Shown: one piece after another, positions 55,300 through 64,000 of the stretch | Layout: every line of letters begins with the position of its first letter | How positions within the stretch are numbered: the first letter of the stretch is position 1 | Source of the DNA: Ichthyosporea sp. XGB-2017a | Lineage: Eukaryota; Opisthokonta; Ichthyosporea | DNA: 64,000 nt | NCBI GenBank assembly: GCA_002811675.1 | Contig: PDIM01000041.1 | Location: forward strand, 76,715-140,714 | Reading direction: 5' to 3' | Translations under genes and position numbers: made by a program | Notes under the pieces: generated by a model | Told to the model about the DNA's origin: nothing | The model's input: only the letters and a program-made list of their open reading frames with translations | The model's database searches: none

Positions 55300-57110
55300 C
55301 TTTGTATCTAGTAGAAGGCTCAAAACATGAGCTATTTTTACTGTTATAGCGACTTTCTTGAGTGCGAGCTTCTCTTACAGCCTGCAAAGTCATCACTTCA
55401 ACTTATTTATTAAATTACTTCCATTAGTACACAACTACAAAGAATTATTCGCACACTAGCAACTTGCACATGCATGACCATCCTTTGAATAAATTAAAAG
55501 TTGTATCATCTATCTACGATGATTCATCATAACACGATCTGGGTGCACAGTAAATGAAATCAGGACCGGATCAGCTGGAGCTGTAAAGTATAGTTCGAAA
55601 CGCCGTCTGCGCCTGTGCACAGCCATCTCTCGCGCGCGTCTCAAATTAGGTTAAGCCCTCTTTTTGATAATATATAGTAATTTTGTTGTAGCAAAGATCT
55701 ACTTGATTAGAATGCTATGCCAGCATGGGAGCATCCGAGGTACATCCGATCCAGACTCCCAACCACATGCCGCAGGGAAGCCTGAACAGCCGTCGTCTGC
55801 AGCCGGTACTGTTGTGGAAACCGCAACGGCCCGTGTTAAACACGATCAAGAGCATAGCCCTGTGCAGGCCATAAGTGATAAACTAGGCGCACTGGGCTGG
55901 AATACCCTACGATATGACTCCTACATGAAACCACTCATGAAATCGTTACTTCCCCGTATAGAAGAAGAACATATAGAAGAAGAACAAACAGAACTTCCTG
56001 CTAGACTTTTTCTCGTTTCTTAACTCGTTTAGAATCCGAGTTTTTGTCACTCCTGACTAAACATAACATGTACATGAGGATCAGCTGCTTATTATTTTGC
56101 ACTTTTATTCACTCATAAATGAAAGGACCTATCTTTTTGTATATTGAGCTTATTAGTTATTGCAGTTTGCACATAGCAGCACCAAAAAAAAACCTCTTAG
56201 TTGGGTTATGATGATGCAGCTCTCACTTTGGTGAATTCTTACAATAAATTCTCAACGATTTTGGAAACCATTTCAATTATTATCTTGTAGTCATGGCCGC
56301 ACTGCCTGAATTTACCATCTGCAATAGTTAAAGTTTTTTCAAGCATATGTATGCGCCCATAGTTTGTTTGTGTTTAAGACTTTAAATCTTTGCTTAGCAT
56401 GGTCCTATGCTGCGAACGGATCGTGCTTGTTAAGACAATATGTGCGATGGTATCATGTATGACTTACGGTGTCTTAAGCCAATATCTGGTTGTGATACTT
56501 CAATGCAAACTTTGAAACTTTTTATACTTTGTTAAATCATTGATATTCTATTTGTAGCTGTTCAAAGTTGCTGGGACATTTTATTTTGTAGGCTTTTGAC
56601 TTGTAGAACGAGGCACGAGCTGGAAACATCGAAACATCGAAGTGAGCTGATGAGTGTCATGGGGGTGCTCTTCGCTTTAGCTATGTAGTTTGCTTAATCC
56701 CGTGTAGCTCGGTACCTAGTACGTCTTATTGATACAGCCGCCTACAGGACGCGGTAGCTGGGAAATTTTAGGGCTAGGGCAGTTGCAAACCAAACCCACA
56801 GCGAGTCACGACTGTTCGTGAGTGTGGAGGCTGGAGGGCGGTGCAAGTTGCAAGTAATTATCTATTGACTTTTAATTATTATAAAAGTTTATAATAAATG
56901 ACGTGGCTGTGCTGTGCGGTCACTTTTGTTTTATTGTGCCGTGTCTGTGTCTGTGTTTGGATTAGGAAGTAGTAGCACAGGATTACTTAACTACAGAGGC
57001 TGGGGAAGACTGTTCTGGGAGAGTTTAATATTGAGCCATTGATAGCATTAGGGTGATAAGCATAGCCACAAGTTTGTCTCTGAGTGCTACTCGAAGGAAG
57101 AAACATAGTC
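55300..57110. other. Interval kinase / HRS
   Basis: Mostly no gene. AATAAA at 55487-55492 may end the kinase transcript. TATAAAAG at 56880-56887 lies 224 nt before the HRS start. One possible small gene at 55712-56023 is listed separately. Confidence 0.4.
55712..56023 (+). CDS. Possible small protein, unrecognised
   Basis: An open frame of 103 codons from the ATG at 55712. The second half (HSPVQAISDKLGALGWNTL, SYMKPLMKSLLPRIEEE) has a balanced, helical, protein-like composition with clustered acidic residues; the first half is polar and Ala/Pro-rich. No known domain, no signal peptide, and no clear splice partner. It may be a real small gene, an exon of something larger, or chance. Confidence 0.28.
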   Translation: MLCQHGSIRGTSDPDSQPHAAGKPEQPSSAAGTVVETATARVKHDQEHSPVQAISDKLGALGWNTLRYDSYMKPLMKSLLPRIEEEHIEEEQTELPARLFLVS

Positions 57111-59453
57111 ATGTCGTTTATGTTTTCCAGTGCCTTTGATAAGGTGCTGGATCGAGCCTCCAGTGAGCTTCTTATGGAGCCTGACTGGGCTGCGAATCTA
57201 GATTTGTGTGATATGATACGTGGGGGAGACTGTAATGCACGGGATGCCATACGGTCGATTTCAAGAAAGTTGCAGCATAAGAATCCAAATGTTGTTTTTT
57301 ATACGCTGATTGCATTAGAAACAATCGTCAAAAATTGCGGGGTAGATGTTCATCGTGAAGTTGCTTCCAAGGCATTCATGGACGATTTAAAAGATATTTG
57401 CAATCCTAGAAATTCAGAAAAGGTTGTGGAAAAGGCAAAGGAGCTTATTCAAACTTGGGCCAAGGTGTTTCAAGGGAAGAGCGAGTTTAAAATTATTGAA
57501 AGTACATTCAATACTATGAAATCCAATGGTGTGAAATTTCCAGATGCTGATCATGTTGCTGCTGACAGTGCCTTTTTTACTACTGAGAAGGCCCCCGATT
57601 GGGTTGAAGGTGTGGCTTGCCATTCTTGTAGAACGGCGTTTGGTGTTGTTAACAGAAAACATCATTGTAGAAATTGTGGACAGATATTTTGTCAGACATG
57701 CTCCTCCAAAACTTCGACTATTCCGAAGTATGGGTATGAAAAATCTGTAAGGGTGTGTGATGAATGCTACAATAGCTTGAGAAACAATGGATCCACCCCG
57801 GCTAAGTCAAACGGCCCTGCCAAAGCCCAGACTCCTGCCACAGCAGGTGCTTTGGCGCCAGCAGTGCCTGAGATTAATCAAGAAGAGATTTTACGACGGG
57901 AAGAAGAAGAATTTGCCCAGGCTATCGCGTTGTCACTTAAGGAAAGTGAAAATGCAAATTCGGTCCCTCAGAGCTTTGCTGAACAGCATTCAGAGCCAGT
58001 GTCCAAAGCTTATGAAAATGAGTCACAAGCTACGGAAGGGACAGGGTATGGCGAATTATCTAAATATCTTGATAGAAGCAAATGGGAAAACAGGGCTGCT
58101 TCTAATTCTGCTCAACAGCAAAGTACTGGAGCTACATTGCAAAGTGCATCTACAGACTTCGAAGTTAATAGTAAGAACTCATCTAGTAGTAGTAATGCCC
58201 TTGCGGGAGTGCCGAACGCTGAATCGAGAGAAAACGAAGAATTTTTGAACGGAATGAAAGCGAATCTTGAGTTGATTGAAAGAAAAATTCATACTGCGAA
58301 CAGCACAGGGCGATCCATTGTGGGTGATCCTTCTATACAATCCCTCTTTACTTCGATCACTGTTATGCATCCGAGGCTCTTAAAGCATCTAGAAGAGCTG
58401 GAAATGAGAAAGCAGTATTATGGCGATTTAATGGAGTTAGCAAATAAGGTGGAAATTGCGAGGGGATCGCTGGACGAAATGAGAGCTCAGCATGATCGAA
58501 AGGTAAAACAGCAGCAAGAAGAACAAGAAATGCTTGCCCGATTGCAGCTCGAGCAGAAATTCAAGCTTATGCAACAACAAGAGGCGGAGAAAGAAGAGTA
58601 TCAGCGAAATTTGATGAGGCAGCATCAATCATCGTACATGGGTTCTCCTGGTGGGAATCGTGTGTATGCCAATGGCATGAATGGAGGGATGGGATCGCCG
58701 CAGACAAATACCAACCAATCGCCTGGGTATGTATTGCAACCTGGCTTGCAAGGAGGGGGCATCCAGACTTTTAAGCAAGGACAGAATTTTCAGCAGCCAG
58801 GCACACAGAGTCCTGGGTGGTATGGTTCTCCGGTGAAGCCCCCGAACCATTCAGACGCATTTGCTAGCCCTCAGCCTGGGGTCAATGGACAGCAACCTAC
58901 AGGCTTTTCCCCCCGACCTTCTGAGTATGGAAATATTCAAGGCGCCCCATACCAACAGCAGATAGCACCCCAGCAACAGCAGCAAATGCCGCCTCAGCAA
59001 CAGCAACAGCAAGTGCCACCTCAGCAACAGCAACAGCAGATGCCGCCTCAGCAACAGCAACAGCAAGTGCCGCCTCAGCAACAGCAACAGCAGATGCCGC
59101 CTCAGCAACAGCAACAGCAGATGCCGCCTCAGCAACAGCAACAGCAGATGCCTCCTCAACAACAGCAACAGCAGATGCCGCCTCAACAACAGCAACAGCA
59201 GATGCCGCCTCAGCAACAGCAACAGCAGATGCCGCCTCAACAACAGCAACAGCAGATGCCGCCTCAGCAACAGCAACAGCAACAGCAAATGCCTCCGCAG
59301 CGTCCCGGTGTTGGATATCAAAGCCAGCAGCAGCAACAGGCTTTGGGTGGGTATCAGAATCAGCAGCAGCCTCACCCGCCTCAGGCTCAACAAGGAAATG
59401 TCCAACAACAGCCGATGACACCCTTAGAAGCAGAGCTAATCAACTTCGACTAA
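57111..59453 (+). CDS. HGS: HRS/Vps27-like ESCRT-0 subunit
   Basis: Intronless, 780 residues from the ATG at 57111. ESCRT-0 gathers ubiquitinated cargo on endosomes. Domains: VHS (1-140; ASSELLMEPDWAANLDLCDMI, ALETIVKNCG), FYVE zinc finger (about 162-224; DWVEG, NRKHHCRNCGQIFCQTC, RVCDECY) for PI3P binding, a ubiquitin-interacting motif (EEEFAQAIALSLKES, about 266-283), a helical coiled-coil region (about 380-500), then a Gly/Pro/Gln-rich tail. Residues 623-727 are a 9-residue Gln/Pro tandem repeat. The protein ends AELINFD, a clathrin box almost the same as the end of animal HRS. No clear PSAP-type ESCRT-I motif is visible. Confidence 0.95.
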   Translation: MSFMFSSAFDKVLDRASSELLMEPDWAANLDLCDMIRGGDCNARDAIRSISRKLQHKNPNVVFYTLIALETIVKNCGVDVHREVASKAFMDDLKDICNPRNSEKVVEKAKELIQTWAKVFQGKSEFKIIESTFNTMKSNGVKFPDADHVAADSAFFTTEKAPDWVEGVACHSCRTAFGVVNRKHHCRNCGQIFCQTCSSKTSTIPKYGYEKSVRVCDECYNSLRNNGSTPAKSNGPAKAQTPATAGALAPAVPEINQEEILRREEEEFAQAIALSLKESENANSVPQSFAEQHSEPVSKAYENESQATEGTGYGELSKYLDRSKWENRAASNSAQQQSTGATLQSASTDFEVNSKNSSSSSNALAGVPNAESRENEEFLNGMKANLELIERKIHTANSTGRSIVGDPSIQSLFTSITVMHPRLLKHLEELEMRKQYYGDLMELANKVEIARGSLDEMRAQHDRKVKQQQEEQEMLARLQLEQKFKLMQQQEAEKEEYQRNLMRQHQSSYMGSPGGNRVYANGMNGGMGSPQTNTNQSPGYVLQPGLQGGGIQTFKQGQNFQQPGTQSPGWYGSPVKPPNHSDAFASPQPGVNGQQPTGFSPRPSEYGNIQGAPYQQQIAPQQQQQMPPQQQQQQVPPQQQQQQMPPQQQQQQVPPQQQQQQMPPQQQQQQMPPQQQQQQMPPQQQQQQMPPQQQQQQMPPQQQQQQMPPQQQQQQMPPQQQQQQQQMPPQRPGVGYQSQQQQQALGGYQNQQQPHPPQAQQGNVQQQPMTPLEAELINFD
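58980..59296. repeat. 27-bp coding minisatellite in HRS
   Basis: About eleven head-to-tail copies of a 27-bp unit encoding MPPQQQQQQ, two of them with Val for Met; the last copy has extra CAG/CAA codons. CAG and CAA are mixed in a fixed pattern in each unit. Confidence 0.93.
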
Positions 59454-59480
59454 AATGTTCTCCTATAAGAAGCGAATGCT

Positions 59481-59486
59481 GAAATA
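59481..59486 (+). terminator. Poly(A) signal of HRS
   Basis: AATAAA about 28 nt after the HRS stop; a second AATAAA at 59544-59549 follows a 7-bp inverted repeat. Confidence 0.5.
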
Positions 59487-59568
59487 AAGAATAATTGTTT
59501 ATAGAAAGATGAAAAAGGGCCGATTCGGAGCAAAGCCGTTCCGAATAAAAAATAATTCTGTATATATC

Positions 59569-59574
59569 TTTATT
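59569..59574 (-). terminator. Poly(A) signal of PGM
   Basis: AATAAA on the minus strand, 48 nt after the PGM stop codon. Confidence 0.55.
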
Positions 59575-59621
59575 TTTTGATTTCAGGTTTGCAAACCTGT
59601 ATTTAATCTGAACAGTACACT

Positions 59622-61364
59622 TTATGTAATAACGGTGGGTTTTTCCCGACCTGTAAATTTCTTTAACTGAGACAGTTCATAAGCAGTTTCAATAAGAGGC
59701 TTCAGGGCCTCCTGAGGGTCCATATCGTGCTTCGAAGAGTCGGCCTCATATTGCTCAATATAGATACGGATAGTTGCTCCGCTTGAGCCAGTTCCACTCA
59801 ATCTGAAAACGATACGAGACCCATCGGAAAATATAAATCGCATTCCCTGGTTGTTGGAAACGCTACCATCTACGGGGTCTGTGTAGCAGAAATTATCAAG
59901 GTTAGAGAGCTCAAGCTTTCCGTAACTTTTGCCAACAACGGAGCCGGGGTTAGCAATCATAGCCTGAATGTGTTTCACCATGTTATCAGCATCTTCTGAT
60001 GAAACCTCTTCAAAGTCGTATCTGGTAAAGTAGTTACGTCCAAACTTAGAAAAGTGCTCTGCGAGAATTTCCTTGACGGAAAGTTTACGGGCGGCAACAA
60101 TATTCAACCAAGCCAAGACAGCCCAGATACCATCCTTTTCCCTAACGTGGTCAGAGCTAGTTCCAAAACTTTCTTCTCCACATACAGACAATTTGCCCGC
60201 ATCCATTAAGTTTCCAAAGAATTTCCAACCCGTTGGCACTTCATAAACACTAATATTCAGTTTCTCCGCTACCCTGTCCAAAGCTTGACTAGTGGGCATA
60301 CTTCTCGCAATGCCTTTTAATCCTGACTTGAAGTAAGGAATACAACCACTATTTGCGGCAATAACTGCAACAGAGTCTGAAGGATTTACAAAGGCCCCTT
60401 TACCAAGAATCATATTTCTGTCACCATCTCCATCTGAGGCGGCACCAAAATCGTATCCATCGTTCTTCATTTTGCTAACCAATTCGGCAGCATAAGTAAG
60501 ATTGGGGTCCGGGTGGGCTCCACCAAAGTCGGGCAAAGGAACTCCTCTGAACACACAGTCTGGGGAAGCGCCCAATTCCTTAACGAAAATACGCTGAGCA
60601 TACGGGCCCGTCACACCAGACATTGCATCAAAAATGAACTTGTAATCTCCAGTGAGCAAGCTCTTAATGGCATCAAAGTCAAAAATTTGTTTCATTAGAG
60701 CCACATAATCATCAACACTGTCAATGACTTCCACTTCAAAGCCGTCATAGCTTGTTGTTCCAATCTTTGACAAATCAATATCATCAATATCACAAATCTT
60801 ATATTCTTTGATCTTTTTCGTAAATTCAAAGATTGTATTGGTAACAGATTCTGGGGCAGGGCCTCCATTGTTACAATTATATTTAATACCAAAATCCCCA
60901 TTAGGACCGCCGGGGTTGTGGGAAGCGGTTAAAATGATTCCACCAGCATTGGCCTGTCTGGCACGAATAATGCAGGATACCGCTGGGGTTGACAAGATTC
61001 CATTTTGTCCGATCAGCATTTTTCCGATACCATTTGCAGCTGCGATTTTAATTATCTTCTGAATTACTTCTTCGCTAAGGTAGCGACCATCACCACCAAG
61101 CACGATCGACCCCCCTATATGAACCAATTCGATATGTTTGATAAATCAATATTTTCGCAGTCAATCCCTACAATAAGCAATTCGAACAAACACCATACCT
61201 TTTCGGTCCTTTTCCGGAATAGCATCAAAAGTACACTGGATAAAGTTTTCAGTATAATTCTCTTGCTGGTACATTGGTACCTTTTTGCGAAGGCCAGAGG
61301 TACCAGGCTTCTGCCCCTCAAAGGGCGAAACAGCTACTGAGCGGATTTGCGGAAGAGGAGACAT
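59622..61364 (-). CDS. PGM1: Phosphoglucomutase
   Basis: Two exons (61364-61199, 61114-59622), 552 residues. It interconverts glucose 1- and 6-phosphate. Exon 1 gives the N-terminal strand [16 protein letters not shown]; exon 2 continues [29 protein letters not shown], the active-site [18 protein letters not shown] with the phosphorylated Ser, the metal loop DGDGDRNM, the sugar loop [17 protein letters not shown] and the phosphate loop [15 protein letters not shown]. All four catalytic elements are complete. Length is as in animal PGM1. The intron joins DRKG to GGS in phase. Convergent with HRS, 168 bp between stops. Confidence 0.97.
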
Positions 61365-62155
61365 TTTCTTTTTTTCAATAATCAAATTTTGGCTACCAAT
61401 GCGAGTACAGGTTATATATCTATCTTCAACCACAATACTCCAATCTTATCCTCCAAATCTCCAAAACAGACAAAACAAGATTACAATTTAAAACTAAACT
61501 TTATAAAGCGCGTAGGCGTTCAAATGCGGGCAGCAAAAAATAAATAATAATTATGTACCCACCGCGGACCTCGATGCAGATCGAAGTTACAATTATGTTG
61601 TGTAACTACAGTATAATCTACCCTTCTGCCACCGTGGGAACTCCTATAAAACCTCCGGAATAGCCGGGCCCCCATGGGTCCCATTTTACATGTGTGATCA
61701 TCATGTGTGTTGTGTTTTATTTTTATTTTGATATCCGATCGCGGTACAACACAGTCAACACATGCACACTTCTATCAGGTGTACTTGCGGGCATCGATCG
61801 ATATCGACGAATTGTTCAAGAAATATTAGCAGCTGCTCATACTACGACAGCACTGCCAGCAGCCCATAATTATATTGAAGCCATCTGCAATTATTTTTAA
61901 AATTGCCTGGCCGGCTATAAATTACGCTACTGCAAAGACCAATAAGCTAGCATGAAGGAGTCACATTGCTACTACACAATCTTCCATTACAAACTTATAA
62001 TTGAAAAGATCCAGACGTATTTAATAAAGCAAGTACTGCGCGCTTGCTATAATTGCTGCGAATGAAGGCAGACGGTGCGGTGCGCACGAGTTTTCCATAA
62101 GCGAATGGTATGCGCGTTGATGCAATTAACTTACTACATTGAGTTTGATCCTGAC
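61365..62155. other. Interval PGM / ENT transporter
   Basis: No gene. CTTTATA at 61499-61505 reads TATAAAG on the minus strand, about 140 nt before the PGM start. The rest is AT-rich with no supported feature. Confidence 0.45.
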
Positions 62156-63664
62156 CTACTTGTAACTATTGATTATCAATTTTAGCACAAGGGCAAAAGA
62201 GGAGCCCGCCACAAGACCGAAAAGAAGAAAAACTGTCATCAGCAGCCCGGATGCTTCTTGCTCGGATCTCGAACAGCGCTTTGGCCCTTCCATTAGAGCA
62301 ACTGAACAGAAATACCCACTAGATAGGGCCAACAAAAATGTAAGAACAACCCCCCACCCTTCGCCCTCGAGATACAATGCTGTTCTCTCTTCAACATTTT
62401 CCCCAGGAGGAGCAGCGCATAGAATAATAAGAGGTACAAATACCACACGGCCAAAAACTGCAATGAGAAGGAAAGTAATTGAAGATGGATGCCATTTGGA
62501 TAGAACTTTCCCAACCAAGTCTGCTACATTATATACAGCAATAAGAATAATGGGGAACCAATCACCAAGAGTCTGGGATGGAATCTGTGTAACCACTCCT
62601 GGGAATGAGGATAGTGTAACAAAGCAGACAGTGAAGACTGCCAAAGCGGGCCATTTAATCGTATAGAGTACGCGGGCCAAAGAATGTGTGGAACTCTCTG
62701 ACAAAGGCATCTTCCCAAGCCCATCATTTCCCATACTCTTTCCTTCGGCCGTCATCAATACAACAGATTCCATTGAATGGGACATATCAGAGTCGAGAAA
62801 GGAGTCTCGTTTAGATCTACCTACACAATAGAACCGTCCAATTTCCGATCGACGCACAAATTCATGGCAACCAATGCAAATCAGAACAACAAGAGTGCAC
62901 AGCGAAAAATACAGATAAGTGCTCAGTCTTAGCCCCTCGGTTTCATTTTCACTTCCCGAAAATACAAGTTTGGTTCCAATACGAACAGCTGATACAGTGA
63001 CACCGGCTACACTTTCCCCAGTTGCAAGCGCACGTATGTACCGGGAAGGCATTTCTGCTGCCATTCCATAAAAGCTTCCTTGCTGCAATCCAGTGCCCAT
63101 ACCTTGTATGGAAACTAAAACGAACACCAAGTATAGGCCTTGATCGTGAGAAATTTGTCCTTTGCTCAAAAGGTATTGGAAAACAGGGACAAGGCTGAGC
63201 GTTACGAGACAGATGAAGTACCCAAACACAATTCTACTATAAGTTGAAAACTTATCTATAAATAAATACGCTAAGCAAGTGGCTAAGAAATTAGTAGCCA
63301 AATTCAAAGCAGCAAAGTAATAATCTACACCCCCAACAGAAGGATATTCCTTTTCAAAGTAGTCAATAGCCGTTATAAAAGTGTTATACGGAAATAGTAC
63401 TCCAGCCCCACACATTACAAAACAAAAGTATATGCTATTGTAATGATCTACAGGGGTTGATCCACTCAATTCCCTGTAAGCTCCAATATCTTCAAGTTGT
63501 ATTTCCACCTCATTTCCCTCACTTGTGAGGGTCGGTAGCAGTCCCTCGCAAAACTCACTTTCATCCTCAAATGTATCATTCATATTGGCTTCGTCCCCAC
63601 TCCAACCGTACTTTTCATGAAGATTGCTATCTCCTTCAACTGCTGGACCTGTCGAAGCTGTCAT
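62156..63664 (-). CDS. SLC29: Equilibrative nucleoside transporter (SLC29 family)
   Basis: Intronless, 502 residues from the ATG at 63664. A polytopic plasma- or organelle-membrane transporter for nucleosides. An acidic cytosolic N-terminus (about 85 residues) is followed by eleven hydrophobic segments. Typical features are YFCFVMCGAGVLFPYNTFITAIDYFEKEYP in segment 1, SIQGMGTGLQQGSFYGMAAEMPSRYIRALATGESVAGV, and after a large Ser-rich loop the block DWFPIILIAVYNVADLVGK and SSGYFCSVALMEGP with the final GSSFALVLKLI. The loop between segments 6 and 7 has many Ser residues and may be phosphorylated. The frame is open upstream to 63697, but the upstream start has no family support. Confidence 0.93.
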   Translation of the reverse strand: MTASTGPAVEGDSNLHEKYGWSGDEANMNDTFEDESEFCEGLLPTLTSEGNEVEIQLEDIGAYRELSGSTPVDHYNSIYFCFVMCGAGVLFPYNTFITAIDYFEKEYPSVGGVDYYFAALNLATNFLATCLAYLFIDKFSTYSRIVFGYFICLVTLSLVPVFQYLLSKGQISHDQGLYLVFVLVSIQGMGTGLQQGSFYGMAAEMPSRYIRALATGESVAGVTVSAVRIGTKLVFSGSENETEGLRLSTYLYFSLCTLVVLICIGCHEFVRRSEIGRFYCVGRSKRDSFLDSDMSHSMESVVLMTAEGKSMGNDGLGKMPLSESSTHSLARVLYTIKWPALAVFTVCFVTLSSFPGVVTQIPSQTLGDWFPIILIAVYNVADLVGKVLSKWHPSSITFLLIAVFGRVVFVPLIILCAAPPGENVEERTALYLEGEGWGVVLTFLLALSSGYFCSVALMEGPKRCSRSEQEASGLLMTVFLLFGLVAGSSFALVLKLIINSYK

Positions 63665-63908
63665 TTGTACAAAAACGAACGTGAAATCAGACAGCAAATA
63701 AAAAAAAAGCGCCTGAAATCAGGGGTTTAACAATTAGAAACAGGGGTCACGGAGAAGAACCAGATTGCGCTACCCAGTAGAACAGCAGCGCCTCACCCTG
63801 AGTATTTCTGTGATTCACGAGGGGTGTGGGGATCTATTAGCTGGCTGGTCAAGCCATGAACAAACGAAGGGCGCGGATTATAAAACCCACACACACACCG
63901 CAGTGAAA
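63665..63908. promoter_or_regulatory. Upstream region of the ENT gene
   Basis: No gene. It should hold the ENT leader and promoter; no clear minus-strand TATA box is visible. Confidence 0.35.
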
Positions 63909-63912
63909 GAGG

Positions 63913-63968
<56 letters not shown>

Positions 63969-64000
63969 GAGAGAGGGAGAGAGAGAGAGAGAGAGAGAGA
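63909..64000. repeat. GA microsatellite at the window edge
   Basis: (GA)n with interspersed GGGA units for about 90 bp; it continues past the end of the window. Confidence 0.97.

Noticed and set aside
58851-59421. Leu/His/Arg-rich and Ala/Val-rich minus-strand frames of 170-185 residues
   Set aside because: Antisense shadows of the HRS Gln/Pro minisatellite; no start context or domain.

Overview
The window is nuclear DNA of a eukaryote with a compact genome. About 25 well-supported protein genes lie in 64 kb. Where introns exist they are very short: I placed 35, from 57 to 132 nt and mostly 70-90 nt, and neighbouring genes often nearly touch. The gene set suggests an opisthokont protist, most likely a unicellular relative of animals (inference, not proven). 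Animal-type genes (UBALD, EFCAB11, a Rolling-stone-type membrane protein, HRS, G-alpha, U2AF2) sit beside genes usually thought of as fungal (ATG29, NCA2, AIM24, a Ca3427-type binding protein). Two runs of N (15400-16367 and 35435-36419) and long homopolymers mark assembly breaks.

Layout. 0-2.5 kb: a convergent pair of secreted EGF-like paralogues. 4.5-8.1 kb: PSMB4, then a C2-kinase-multipass-membrane fusion. 8.9-12.6 kb: NAXE, RAD51B and a G-protein alpha subunit. 13.5-17.6 kb: a YtcJ-type amidohydrolase, the first gap, and ANP32. 18.4-23.3 kb: a HEAT-repeat protein, UBALD and a PB1-SAM protein. 24.3-28.9 kb: a 1521-residue secreted protein with four X8-like modules, two GH18-like barrels and four copies of a Cys module I do not recognise. 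29.2-34.7 kb: U2AF2, a mitochondrial carrier, FAM210 and a Rolling-stone-type protein. 34.7-36.9 kb: the second gap, inside a broken FAM210 copy. 36.9-46 kb: AIM24, RRM1, EFCAB11, HAGH and SRD5A. 46-50.6 kb: ATG29, NCA2 and a cytosolic periplasmic-binding-protein fold. 54-64 kb: a kinase, HRS, PGM and an ENT nucleoside transporter, ending in a GA microsatellite.

Genes tend to alternate as head-to-head pairs sharing a promoter interval (NAXE/RAD51B, carrier/FAM210, RRM1/EFCAB11, SRD5A/ATG29) and tail-to-tail pairs. Some tail-to-tail pairs have almost no space between stop codons: U2AF2/carrier 2 bp, HAGH/SRD5A 23 bp, NCA2/binding protein 38 bp. Functional themes are mitochondrial inner-membrane biology (carrier, FAM210, AIM24, NCA2), metabolite repair and central metabolism (NAXE, HAGH, PGM, RRM1), and signalling or trafficking (two kinases, G-alpha, PB1-SAM, HRS). 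Nothing resembles an operon. The least familiar content is the X8/GH18-like surface protein, the C2-kinase-membrane fusion, an RRM1 without its usual C-terminal cysteine tail, and the FAM210 fragment around gap 2.
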